64,000 bases of DNA, taken from positions 1-64,000 of the forward strand of contig CAVYUQ010000007.1 of assembly GCA_963771715.1 (NCBI GenBank), given 5' to 3'. Of the stretch, positions 20,953-28,904 are shown one piece after another (the first letter of the stretch is position 1; every line of letters begins with the position of its first letter). Source of the DNA: JACVRW01 sp963771715. GTDB lineage: Bacteria; Actinomycetota; Thermoleophilia; Solirubrobacterales; Thermoleophilaceae. The notes under the pieces were generated by a model that made no database searches, was not told where the DNA came from, and saw nothing but the letters and a program-made list of their open reading frames with translations. The position numbers and the translations under genes are program-made.

Positions 20953-20970
20953 TTAACACGATCGTGTCAA
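20953..20970. promoter_or_regulatory. 18-bp near-perfect palindrome in the merR-ahcY promoter
   Basis: TTAACACGATCGTGTCAA differs from a perfect palindrome at a single symmetric pair. It overlaps TAAGCT, the probable -10 hexamer (minus strand), and starts 15 bases before the MerR ATG. MerR proteins bind such dyads between promoter elements, so this is the likely operator for autoregulation of the MerR-ahcY-SAHH operon. Confidence 0.6.
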
Positions 20971-20986
20971 GGTTGGCGGCCCGGCC

Positions 20987-21037
20987 AGTCGAGTGTCGAT
21001 TAACTGGCGTTATAGGGGAGTAAGTCGACACTCGACT
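20987..21037 (-). terminator. Long-spaced 13-bp inverted repeat between isomerase and merR genes
   Basis: Perfect 13-base arms (AGTCGAGTGTCGA at 20987-20999 and its complement at 21025-21037) are separated by 25 bases that are A/T-richer than the surroundings (TTATAGGGG). It starts 15 bases after the stop of the isomerase gene and lies upstream of merR. A terminator of the upstream gene is the simplest reading; a binding site for a dimeric regulator is possible. Confidence 0.5.
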
Positions 21038-21051
21038 CTTCGGGCTGCCCT

Positions 21052-22092
21052 TCAGAGCTGCTGTTTGAAGCGCCCGATGGCCTCGACCGGCGTCGGGTCG
21101 ACGCCCGCCAGGACAGCGAGGTACACGCTCACGATGTCCCCCAGCAGGACGAGCGAGAGCACGCGCTCCAGCCGGCTCTCGCCGCGGGCGTCCACGTGGA
21201 TCGCCGGCGCGCCCGCGCGCTCGACCTCCCCGGCCATCAGCTCCATGCGGCGCTTGACCATCGGGTGCTGGTCGGGGTCGCCGAGGAAGACCCCGGAGAG
21301 GGGCGCGATCGTGCGCCCGCGCTCCCAGCCGCAGATCTGGTTGTGGTTCGCCTCCGGGAGCTCGCTCCAGGAGGCGGTCGACTTCGCGTTCTCGTTGATC
21401 TGCGTGCTCCAGCGGCGCCCCACCGCGACCGTGCTCGCGGCCCCGTGCACAACCGGGATCGTGCCGTGAAGCGAGCGCGCCACCTGCTTCGCGAGCGAAT
21501 CCTCCGCCCCGCCGGGACCCCACTCCTCGATGAGCTGTTCAAGAAGCGCCGTGGCAGTATCGATCTCAGCATGAAGCGCCGGCGCCGCTCCACAAAGGGC
21601 GGCGCACTCCAGCGCCCCCATCGTCATGTAGACCACCGCCGCGCGCGGCTGCATGCCGGCCGGCACGCCGATCACCGGCACTCCCTCGTCGCGAGCGAGG
21701 CGAGCGAGCGTCCCGCCCGTGGTGAGCACCACCCGCTGCGTGCCGGCGGCGCCGGCCGCCTCGAAGCAGGCCAGCGTCTCCTCCGTCTCGCCCGAGTAGC
21801 TCGCGCACAGCACCAGCGAGTCGGGCGGGATCCAGGACTCGAGCGCGTAGCCCCGGACGACGGTTATCGGGCGCGTGGCGCGGTCCCCGAGCGCGGCCAT
21901 CGCGAGGTCGCCGCCGATCGCCGAGCCGCCCATGCCGCACACCACGAGCCCGCCGGGGAGGTCGCGCGGCCGGATGTCCGCCGACTGCGCGCGCCACAGC
22001 GCGTCACCGAGCTGGAGCGGCTGCGCCAGCACGTCGCCGAGCATGCCCTCACGATCCACGGCCTCAATGCTGTCGTTATCGAGCGAGGGCAA
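21052..22092 (-). CDS. Bifunctional phosphoglucose/phosphomannose isomerase (SIS domain)
   Basis: Interconverts fructose-6-phosphate with glucose-6- and mannose-6-phosphate, supplying hexose phosphates for the sugar nucleotide genes beside it. 346 residues with two SIS folds; CGMGGSAIGGDLAMAAL and CASYSGETEETLACF are the phosphosugar-binding loops, and SELPEANHNQICGWE is the conserved segment carrying the catalytic Glu and His of this archaeal-type PGI/PMI family. The start is taken as TTG 22092, since AGGAG lies six bases upstream; this overlaps the nucleotidyltransferase by 17 bases. A longer reading has no such support. Confidence 0.87.
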   Translation of the reverse strand: MPSLDNDSIEAVDREGMLGDVLAQPLQLGDALWRAQSADIRPRDLPGGLVVCGMGGSAIGGDLAMAALGDRATRPITVVRGYALESWIPPDSLVLCASYSGETEETLACFEAAGAAGTQRVVLTTGGTLARLARDEGVPVIGVPAGMQPRAAVVYMTMGALECAALCGAAPALHAEIDTATALLEQLIEEWGPGGAEDSLAKQVARSLHGTIPVVHGAASTVAVGRRWSTQINENAKSTASWSELPEANHNQICGWERGRTIAPLSGVFLGDPDQHPMVKRRMELMAGEVERAGAPAIHVDARGESRLERVLSLVLLGDIVSVYLAVLAGVDPTPVEAIGRFKQQL

Positions 22093-23113
22093 CTGTTTCT
22101 CCTGGCTGGATGCGAGCGCCTTCGGGAACGATCGTGTCCGGAGGGATGACGGCGCCCGCCCCCACCACCGCACGAGGCCCCACCTGCGCGCGCTCGCCGA
22201 CGCGCACGCCGTCGGCCAGCACGGACTCGACCACCACGGCGTCCGCGCCCACGTGCACCCGCTCCAGCAGCACCGAACGCTCTACTCGAGCGTCCGTGCC
22301 CACGGAGCAGTGGCGCCCGAGGACGCTCTGCGGCCCCACGTGGGCGCCGGCGAGCAGGCAGTTCTCGTATACGAGCGAGCCGGTCTCGTCGCGCGGCGGC
22401 AGCGTGGACTGCACCCGCCCGGCCAGCAGGTCCCAGGTGGCCTCGAGGTAGCGCTCGGGGGTCCCGATGTCGATCCAGTAGCCGGCCGCCTCGTAGCCGT
22501 ACAGCCCGTGTCCGATCAGCGAGGGAAACACCTCGCGCTCGAACGACACCGCGCGGCCCGCCGGGATCGACTCGATCAGCTCGCGCTCGATCACGTAGGC
22601 GCCCGCGTTGATGCGGTTGGTTGGTGCCTCACCGCCGCCCTTCTCGATGAACTCGGTGACCTGGCCGTCGTCGGCGGTCGGCACGACGCCGTAGCTCGAC
22701 GTGTCGTCCACGGGATAGAGAGCGAGCGTCGCCCGCGCGCCCGTGCGCTCGTGCTGCTCGAGCTCGGTCGTCAGGTCGATGTCCGTGAGCACGTCGCCGT
22801 TCAGCACCAGCAGGCGCTCCTCCAGCAGCCCCTCGTCGTAGGCGAGTCGCACGGGCCCCGCGGTGCCGAGCGGCTCGTCCTCGGTCACGTGGCGCAGGCG
22901 CATGCCGTCGTAGATGTCGCCCAGCACGGCCTTGACGTCGTCGGACATGAAGCCGCAGGAGAGGATCACCTCGTCCACGCCGTGGGCGTGCACCCAGTCG
23001 AGCATGAACGAGAGGAACGGCCGCCCGGCCAGCGGCATCACCGGCTTCGGGGTGGTGAGGGTCAGCGGCCTGAGCCGCGTGCCCTCACCGCCGGCCAGCA
23101 CGAGCGCCTGCAT
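22076..23113 (-). CDS. Sugar-1-phosphate nucleotidyltransferase with left-handed beta-helix (GDP-mannose pyrophosphorylase-like)
   Basis: Couples NTP and hexose-1-phosphate to NDP-sugar. 345 residues. The nucleotide loop is LVLAGGEGTRLRPLTLTTPK, the metal/product site is LNGDVLTD, and EDEPLGTAGPVRLA and YWIDIGTPERYLEA are family signatures. From about residue 245 on, hexapeptide repeats (ENCLLAGAHVGPQSVLG and so on) form a beta-helix. The neighbouring phosphomannose isomerase favours GDP-mannose as product; dTDP-glucose is the alternative. It lies four bases after the UDP-glucose dehydrogenase gene. Confidence 0.87.
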   Translation of the reverse strand: MQALVLAGGEGTRLRPLTLTTPKPVMPLAGRPFLSFMLDWVHAHGVDEVILSCGFMSDDVKAVLGDIYDGMRLRHVTEDEPLGTAGPVRLAYDEGLLEERLLVLNGDVLTDIDLTTELEQHERTGARATLALYPVDDTSSYGVVPTADDGQVTEFIEKGGGEAPTNRINAGAYVIERELIESIPAGRAVSFEREVFPSLIGHGLYGYEAAGYWIDIGTPERYLEATWDLLAGRVQSTLPPRDETGSLVYENCLLAGAHVGPQSVLGRHCSVGTDARVERSVLLERVHVGADAVVVESVLADGVRVGERAQVGPRAVVGAGAVIPPDTIVPEGARIQPGETVALAR

Positions 23114-23117
23114 ACGG

Positions 23118-24395
23118 CTACCGGCCGATCCCCTCGTAGGTGAATCCGGCCTCCACGAGCGCCTCGCGGTCGAGGAAGTTGCGGCCGTCCACCACGAGCG
23201 GCACGCGCATGCGCCGCTTCACCTCGCCGGTCCAGTCGAGCTCGAGGAACTCGGGCCACTCGGTCACGAGCACCACGGCATCGGCACCGTCGATCGCGTC
23301 GAGCGCCGACTCCGCGATCCGGGCGCCGGCGAGCATGTCCTCCGCCTTCGCCCCCGCAACCGGGTCGTAGGCCCTCACGCTCGCGCCCTCGCCCGCCAGC
23401 CGCCCGGCCAGCACGAGGCTCGTGGCCTCGCGGATGTCGTCCGTGTCCGGCTTGAAGGCCACACCCAGCAGCGCCACCTCCTTGCCCGCGAGCGAGCCGA
23501 GGTGCTTCTGGAGCTTGCCGATCGTGCGCCGCTTCTGGAGCTCGTTCACCTCCACGACCGCGGTGAGCAGCTGGAAGTGGTAGCCGCTGTTGCCCGCGAG
23601 CTGCTTTAGGGCCTGCACGTCCTTCGGGAAGCACGAGCCGCCGAAGCCGACGCCGGCCTGGAGGAACTTCGGGCCGATGCGGTCGTCGAGGCCCATGCCG
23701 CGCGCCACCTCGCGCACGTCGGCGCCCAGCTCCTCCGACACGTTCGCGATCTCGTTGATGAAGCTGATCTTGGTGGCGAGGAACGCGTTCGAGGCCAGCT
23801 TGATCATCTCCGCGCTCGCCACGTCGGTGCGCACAATCTCGCCGCCGAGCGGCGCGTACAGAGCCTCCACGCGGTCCGCGTACTGCTCCGAGCCCCCGTT
23901 CGCCCCGACCACCACCCGGTCCGGCTCCATGAAGTCAGCCACCGCGCTGCCCTCCTTCAGGAACTCCGGGTTCGAGACGTACCCGAGGCCCTCGCGGCGG
24001 CGCTGGATCGAGCGGCCCGTGCCCACGGGAACGGTGCTCTTCATCACGAGCCCGTGCTCGTTCGAGTCGCCGAGGTCGGCAATCACCGCCTCCACGCGCG
24101 AGAGGTCGGCGTCGCCCGAGTAGGTGGGCGGTGTGTCGACGCACACGAACAGCAGCCCGGCGTTCTCAAGCACGTCCGCCATGTCCGTGGTGAAGTGCAG
24201 CCGCTCGGCGTTCTTGCTCACGAGCTCCGGCAGGCCGGGCTCGTGGATCGGCAGCTCGCCGCGCGAGAGCGACTCGACCTTCTCCGGGAGGATGTCGCGC
24301 GCCCAGACCTCGTGGCCCAGCTCGGCGAAGCACGCCGCCGTGACGAGGCCGACCCAGCCGACGCCGACCACGCCTATCGGTTCCCTCTCCCCCAT
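23118..24395 (-). CDS. UDP-glucose 6-dehydrogenase
   Basis: Oxidises UDP-glucose to UDP-glucuronate with two NAD. 425 residues. The Rossmann loop is GVVGVGWVGLVTAACFAELG, followed by VDTPPTYSGDADLS and KSTVPVGTG. The catalytic cysteine lies in VGFGGSCFPKDVQAL, and GVAFKPDTDDIREATSL begins the C-terminal domain. UDP-N-acetylmannosamine dehydrogenase is a relative, but the motifs fit the glucose enzyme better. In the sugar-nucleotide operon on the minus strand, after the LCP gene with a 17-base gap. Confidence 0.92.
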   Translation of the reverse strand: MGEREPIGVVGVGWVGLVTAACFAELGHEVWARDILPEKVESLSRGELPIHEPGLPELVSKNAERLHFTTDMADVLENAGLLFVCVDTPPTYSGDADLSRVEAVIADLGDSNEHGLVMKSTVPVGTGRSIQRRREGLGYVSNPEFLKEGSAVADFMEPDRVVVGANGGSEQYADRVEALYAPLGGEIVRTDVASAEMIKLASNAFLATKISFINEIANVSEELGADVREVARGMGLDDRIGPKFLQAGVGFGGSCFPKDVQALKQLAGNSGYHFQLLTAVVEVNELQKRRTIGKLQKHLGSLAGKEVALLGVAFKPDTDDIREATSLVLAGRLAGEGASVRAYDPVAGAKAEDMLAGARIAESALDAIDGADAVVLVTEWPEFLELDWTGEVKRRMRVPLVVDGRNFLDREALVEAGFTYEGIGR

Positions 24396-24412
24396 GACGG
24401 CCCGCAGGCTAT

Positions 24413-25876
24413 CTAGCAGCAGCGCCGCGCCGAGCGCGCGATGGCCATCATCTGCTTCTTCGTGAGCGTCTGGAGCAGCGTGTTGGAGATCCAGTACGCC
24501 GCCTTCGGCGTGCGCCACGCCACCAGCCGCAAGCGGTCGCCCGCGAAGAACAGCTCGTACTGGCGGCCCCGAATCGTGCGCTTCTCCGTGGGGTCGTCGA
24601 GGATCGGCGGATCCCGCCAGGTGGTGCCCTGGAGGCCGTAGTACTCGCCGTTGGCGTTCGTGCGCCGCATCACCATGCGGTAGGCGCCGTACTTCTTTCC
24701 CTCGGGGCTCCTCAGCTTGTAGACGCGCGGCGGGTGGTCGAACTGCGACGAGTTCAGGAGCAGCGTTGGGTAGAAGACCGGCAGCGAGCCGCCAGCGCCC
24801 GCCTGCACCGCTTGAAGTCCCTGGTCCTCGCCCACGCCCGTGGCGTCATAGACGCCGATCGAGCGGTCGGGGCGCCGCTGGCGCCGCTTCGGCTTGCGCG
24901 CCGGGCGCTCCTCGGGAGCCGTCCCGCGCGGCCCCGGCGAGTCCTCGACATCGAGGAACTGCTGGACGAGCTTCTGCACCTGGGCGTTGCTGGCCTCGAC
25001 GAAGCTCGACCCGATCTCGCCCTCGAAGTGGATCTCCTGAATCGGCTGGCCGGCGGAGAACACCGCCAGCTTCAGGAGCCGCAGCACCTCCCCCCTGCTG
25101 CGCAGCGTCGCGTCGGTGGCCGTGTTGCGCCCGAAGATCTTCACGAGCCGGTCGCGGTTCTTGATCAGGTCCGTGTAGGTGACCTGCTGCTTCATCTGGC
25201 GCAGGAAGTCCTGCTGGCGCGCGGAGCGCACCAGGTCATCGTCGAAATGGCGGAAGCGCACGTATTGCAGCGCCTGGCGCGCGCACAGTCGCTGGTAGCC
25301 CGGATCGATGTTGATGTACGCGAACTCGCCGCTGTCGTTGAAGTAGTCGCGGTCCACGTCCGTGTAGACGCACCCGATCGCGTTCACGGCGCGCCAGAAG
25401 CCCTTGAAGGTCACGTTCACGACGTGGTTGATCGACAGACGGGTGAGCTGCTTCACCGTCTTGAACGTGAGCGCAGGGCCGCCGTACGAGTAGGCCGCGT
25501 TGATCTTGTCCACGCCGTGGCCAGGAATCTTGACCTTCAGGTCGCGCGGCAGCGACATGATCGCCGTGGCTTCCTTGTCCGGGTTGAGCCGGACCAGCAT
25601 GATCGTGTCCGAGCGAGCCCCGCTCGCCCCCTCGGCGTTCGTGCTCGGGCGGCGGTCGGAGCCGAGGATGAGGATCGTCTGCGGCTGGCCCGGGTCCGTC
25701 TGCGCGAGCGTGTTCTTGCCGAGCTTCAGCTCCGTGCCGAGCTCGAGCGCCTCCACGACCTTGTCGACCTCGTGGAACGCGGCCACCGCCGTGGCGCCAG
25801 CCGCGGCGAACACCACCAAGAACGCCCCAAGCAGGAGGCGCTTCCACAATCCGGGGCGGGGAATGTCCTCGAACAT
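24413..25876 (-). CDS. LytR-CpsA-Psr (LCP) family wall glycopolymer transferase with long C-terminal extension
   Basis: LCP enzymes move lipid-linked polymers to peptidoglycan on the outer face of the membrane. 487 residues: a short cytoplasmic start, one membrane helix at about 13-33, then the LCP domain with ILILGSDRRPSTNAEGASGA, RSDTIMLVRLNPD, MSLPRDLKVKIPGHG and KINAAYSYGG, which hold the Arg and Asp residues for pyrophosphate binding. After about residue 310 there is a basic linker (RKPKRRQRRPD) and some 140 residues that I do not recognise, ending in CC. The ATG shares a base with the upstream stop. It probably anchors the polysaccharide made by this locus. Confidence 0.88.
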   Translation of the reverse strand: MFEDIPRPGLWKRLLLGAFLVVFAAAGATAVAAFHEVDKVVEALELGTELKLGKNTLAQTDPGQPQTILILGSDRRPSTNAEGASGARSDTIMLVRLNPDKEATAIMSLPRDLKVKIPGHGVDKINAAYSYGGPALTFKTVKQLTRLSINHVVNVTFKGFWRAVNAIGCVYTDVDRDYFNDSGEFAYINIDPGYQRLCARQALQYVRFRHFDDDLVRSARQQDFLRQMKQQVTYTDLIKNRDRLVKIFGRNTATDATLRSRGEVLRLLKLAVFSAGQPIQEIHFEGEIGSSFVEASNAQVQKLVQQFLDVEDSPGPRGTAPEERPARKPKRRQRRPDRSIGVYDATGVGEDQGLQAVQAGAGGSLPVFYPTLLLNSSQFDHPPRVYKLRSPEGKKYGAYRMVMRRTNANGEYYGLQGTTWRDPPILDDPTEKRTIRGRQYELFFAGDRLRLVAWRTPKAAYWISNTLLQTLTKKQMMAIARSARRCC

Positions 25877-26970
25877 CAGGCGATCTTGAGCCGGCGCGCG
25901 GCCAGGAGGTCGACGAACTCCACGAGTGCGGCCCGATACTGGCCCAGCGATCGGATCGACACCCACTCCTCGGGCCCGTGATGGCCCCCGCCCGTGGGCC
26001 CGCATTCGACGGCGGGCACGCCGGCCTCGAGGAAGGAGATCGCGTCCGAGGCGCCGTCGCGGCCCACTCCGAGGCGCTCGCTGGTGGGCTCCGCCACGCG
26101 CGCGATCGCGGCGCCGAGCGCCTGCACATACGGATCGTCGCGCGGGACGATCACCGGCTGGCGATGGAACACCTTCACGACGTGCACGTCGGGCAGGGCC
26201 TCAACCGCGGCTCTGATCTCCTCGTGGTCCTGGCCCGGCAGGTAGCGGACGTCCACGTCGATCGCGCACAGGTCGGGCACCTTGTTCATCGCGTCCCCGC
26301 CGATGATGCGGCCGAGGTTGATCGACGGCCTGTCGAACAGGTCCGACGACTCACGCGCGAACGGCAGGCTCTCGATCTGCCGGAACGTGTCGATCGCCTT
26401 TAGCACCGCGTTGTCGCCCTCCCACGGGGTCGACCCGTGCGCGGCGGTGCCGGTCACCTCGATCCGCATCGCGAGCACGCCCTTCGCCTGGATCCCGATG
26501 TGGAGGTCGGTGGGCTCGCCGGTGATCGCGAAGTCGCCGAGGAAGCCCTCCCTGACGAGATAGTCCGAGCCGCGGTCGTCGATCTCCTCGGACTCCTCGT
26601 CCGACACGCAGACGAAATGCACCCGCACGCGGTCCTGGGTGGCCATCTCGCGAAGCGCGCAGATCATGGACGCGAGGCCGCCCTTCATGTCGTAGGCGCC
26701 CCGCCCGTAGAGGCGGTCGCCACAGGTCCGCGGCTCGAACTGCTCCTCGCGACCAGGGACCACGTCCAGATGTCCGTGCAGAATGATCGTCGGGCCGCTA
26801 TCGGGCCCGACGGTGGCGGTCAAGAGCGGCCGCCCGTTGTGCTGAGCGCCGATCACCTCCACGTCGCGCGCCTCGAGCCAGCCCTTGACGAAGCCCGCTG
26901 CCGCCTGCATCCCCTCGAGGGTGGACGTGTTGTAGGTGATGAGGCGCTCGGTCAGAGCGCGTTCATCCAC
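25876..26970 (-). CDS. M20 family metallopeptidase/deacylase (ArgE/DapE-like)
   Basis: Zinc-dependent amide hydrolase of 364 residues. Metal ligands are visible in ILHGHLDVVPG, GRGAYDMKGGLASMI, VSDEESEEIDDRG (catalytic Glu pair), TGEPTDL and the C-terminal CGPTGGGHHGPEE. The lid domain contains TGTAAHGSTPWEG. Substrate is open: acetylornithine, succinyl-diaminopimelate or a peptide. No lysine or arginine genes are nearby. It overlaps the LCP gene by one base and the glycosylase gene by eight bases. Confidence 0.88.
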   Translation of the reverse strand: MDERALTERLITYNTSTLEGMQAAAGFVKGWLEARDVEVIGAQHNGRPLLTATVGPDSGPTIILHGHLDVVPGREEQFEPRTCGDRLYGRGAYDMKGGLASMICALREMATQDRVRVHFVCVSDEESEEIDDRGSDYLVREGFLGDFAITGEPTDLHIGIQAKGVLAMRIEVTGTAAHGSTPWEGDNAVLKAIDTFRQIESLPFARESSDLFDRPSINLGRIIGGDAMNKVPDLCAIDVDVRYLPGQDHEEIRAAVEALPDVHVVKVFHRQPVIVPRDDPYVQALGAAIARVAEPTSERLGVGRDGASDAISFLEAGVPAVECGPTGGGHHGPEEWVSIRSLGQYRAALVEFVDLLAARRLKIA

Positions 26971-27598
26971 CGGGCTGAGGATAGCCGTGTGGCGCGCGGC
27001 GGCCGCGCGCGGCCTCGACGTCCGCTCGCACCCAGCATCCGGCGAGGTGGTCGTTCACGACGCCGCAGGCCTGCATCGTCGCGTACGCGGTCGTCGGGCC
27101 GACGAATCGGAACCCGCGCTTCTTCAGCTCCTTGCTCAGCGCCGCGGACTCGGGCGTGGTCGCAGGCAGGTCCTCGAGCGAGCGCGGCGCGCGCCGCCGG
27201 CCGCTCGGTGCGTGCGACCAGATCAGCTCCGCGAGCGACTCGCCGTCGGCCCGCATCGCCCGGGCGGCCACGGCGTTTGCGATCGCTGCCTCGATCTTGC
27301 CGCGGTGGCGCACGATGCCGGCGTCCGCGAGCAGGCGGGACACGTCACGGTCGCCGAAGCGGGCCACGGTGTCGATGTCGAACCCGGCGAAGGCCGCGCG
27401 GAAGTTCTCGCGCTTGCGCAGGATCGTGAGCCACGACAGGCCCGACTGGAAGCCCTCCAGGACCATGCGCTCGTAGAGGCCGCGCTCGTCGGTCACGGGC
27501 CGCCCCCACTCCTCGTCGTGGTAGCGCTCGTAGTCGGGAGAGGAGCCGCCCCACCAGCAGCGCCGCCGTCCGTCCGCTCCTCGGGCAAGCCCAGCCAT
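26963..27598 (-). CDS. tag: DNA-3-methyladenine glycosylase I
   Basis: Removes 3-methyladenine from alkylated DNA. 211 residues. The family start RRRCWWGGSSPDYERYHDEE contains the zinc Cys and the YHDEEWG motif; VLEGFQSGLSWLTILRKREN is the conserved HhH-like core, and FVGPTTAYATMQACGVVNDH with the final zinc His and Cys (NDHLAGC) closes the fold. TAGCGT ends nine bases before the ATG, and the overlapping TATA element also serves the divergent flippase gene. Confidence 0.93.
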   Translation of the reverse strand: MAGLARGADGRRRCWWGGSSPDYERYHDEEWGRPVTDERGLYERMVLEGFQSGLSWLTILRKRENFRAAFAGFDIDTVARFGDRDVSRLLADAGIVRHRGKIEAAIANAVAARAMRADGESLAELIWSHAPSGRRRAPRSLEDLPATTPESAALSKELKKRGFRFVGPTTAYATMQACGVVNDHLAGCWVRADVEAARGRRAPHGYPQPGG

Positions 27599-27607
27599 GG
27601 GCCTCAG

Positions 27608-27618
27608 ACGCTATACCT
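27608..27618. promoter_or_regulatory. Shared bidirectional promoter core between tag and the flippase gene
   Basis: The two starts are only 27 bases apart. TATACC (27612-27617) ends eight bases before GTG 27626 on the plus strand. The same bases read TATAGC on the minus strand, with TAGCGT ending nine bases before the tag ATG. Both transcripts would be leaderless, and polymerases would compete for one site. Confidence 0.5.
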
Positions 27619-27625
27619 CGCCGCC

Positions 27626-28900
27626 GTGTCGGCGAACAGGCGTCCCCTGGCAGCTTCGGAGACCGGCCGCGCGGCCGGCATGGCCATGGCCGTGGTGGCC
27701 AGCAACGCGATCGGCCTCGTGTTCACGATCGTCTTCGCGCGCGTACTCGGCGCGTCCGACTACGGGTCGCTCGCGGTGCTCGTGTCCGCCTGGATCATCC
27801 TGATGGTGCCCGGGTCGGCGCTCCAGGTGGCCGTGGCGCGGGACGTGGCGAGCGTGGCAGCAAGCGGCAGCGGGGATGCCGGCGCCGGAGTGATGCGCTG
27901 GCTCGAGCGCCTGGCACTCGCGACCGTCGTGGTGGCCGCCGCCTCGATTCCGCTGCGTGAGCTGATCGCGACGATCCTGAACGTGGAGGAGGACTGGGCG
28001 GCCGCGGCCGTGCCGGTCGGCGGGATGCTGTGGGCGCTGCTGTCCGTGGAGCGGGGCGCGCTCCAGGGCTTCGGCAACTACCGCATCGTGGCGCTGAGCG
28101 TGATCGGCGAGGCGGCCAGCCGGCTGCTGTTCGCGCTCGCGCTGGTGGGAGTGGGCCTCGACGTGACGGGTGCCTTCCTCGGTACGGCCCTGTCGGTGGC
28201 CGCCGTGGGGCTGGCGCTGAGCGTGCCGCTTCGGAGCCGACTGCCAAGCGCGGGCCATCCCGGCGCCCGGGTGAGCCGCCTGCGTGATCTGCTCGCCGAC
28301 GCGCGGGTGCCCGTGGCGGGGCTGACGCTGCTGTTCGCACTCCAGGAACTGCACGTGATCGTGGTGAAGCACCAGGCCTCCAGCGAGGCCGCGGGCGCGT
28401 ACGCGGTCGCGGCCGTGGCGGCCAAGTCGATCATCTGGGTGGCGGTCGGGCTCGGGCTCTACCTGGTCCCGGAGGCGGCGCGCCGAGCGGAGGCCGGAGC
28501 CGACGCGCAGCCGATCCTGCTGCGCACGCTCGGCCTGATCGCGCTCTTCGCCGCGCCCGCGCTGCTCATCTTCGCGCTCGGAGCGGACCCGCTGCTGTCG
28601 GCCGCCTTCGGTGAGGACCTCACCGCCGGCGCGTCCGCCCTCCCCTGGCTCGGCCTCGCCATGACGTTCCTGGCCTGCACCTACCTCTCGGTGCAGTACC
28701 TGCTCGCGCTGCGCCACGGCCGCTTCATCTCGGTGCTCGCCGTGGGAGCCGCCCTCGAGGTGGCGCTCGTGGCGCGGATCGGAGCCGACCTTCACGACGT
28801 GGCGGTGGCCCTGTGCGGCCTACAGCTGGCCTGCGCCGCGGTGATCGGGGCGATCGCGTTCCGGACGCGCGTGCGAGCCGTCGAGCGAGCGGCCGCGTAG
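27626..28900 (+). CDS. Polysaccharide flippase, Wzx/MATE-like (oligosaccharide lipid exporter)
   Basis: Moves lipid-linked glycan units across the membrane. 424 residues with about twelve hydrophobic segments, for example AVVASNAIGLVFTIVFARVL near the start followed by GASDYGSLAVLVSAWIILM, the signature of the Polysacc_synt families. GTG 27626 is taken as start from the promoter spacing; it begins VSANRRPLAASETGRAAG. The next gene, four bases later, is a Wzy-like ligase/polymerase, which supports a Wzx/Wzy route. Confidence 0.88.
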   Translation: MSANRRPLAASETGRAAGMAMAVVASNAIGLVFTIVFARVLGASDYGSLAVLVSAWIILMVPGSALQVAVARDVASVAASGSGDAGAGVMRWLERLALATVVVAAASIPLRELIATILNVEEDWAAAAVPVGGMLWALLSVERGALQGFGNYRIVALSVIGEAASRLLFALALVGVGLDVTGAFLGTALSVAAVGLALSVPLRSRLPSAGHPGARVSRLRDLLADARVPVAGLTLLFALQELHVIVVKHQASSEAAGAYAVAAVAAKSIIWVAVGLGLYLVPEAARRAEAGADAQPILLRTLGLIALFAAPALLIFALGADPLLSAAFGEDLTAGASALPWLGLAMTFLACTYLSVQYLLALRHGRFISVLAVGAALEVALVARIGADLHDVAVALCGLQLACAAVIGAIAFRTRVRAVERAAA

Positions 28901-28904
28901 TCCG

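Noticed and set aside
20987..21037. Inverted repeat as the end of a mobile element
   Set aside because: No transposase, target duplication or second copy is seen; the arms enclose only 25 bases and lie directly after a stop codon.
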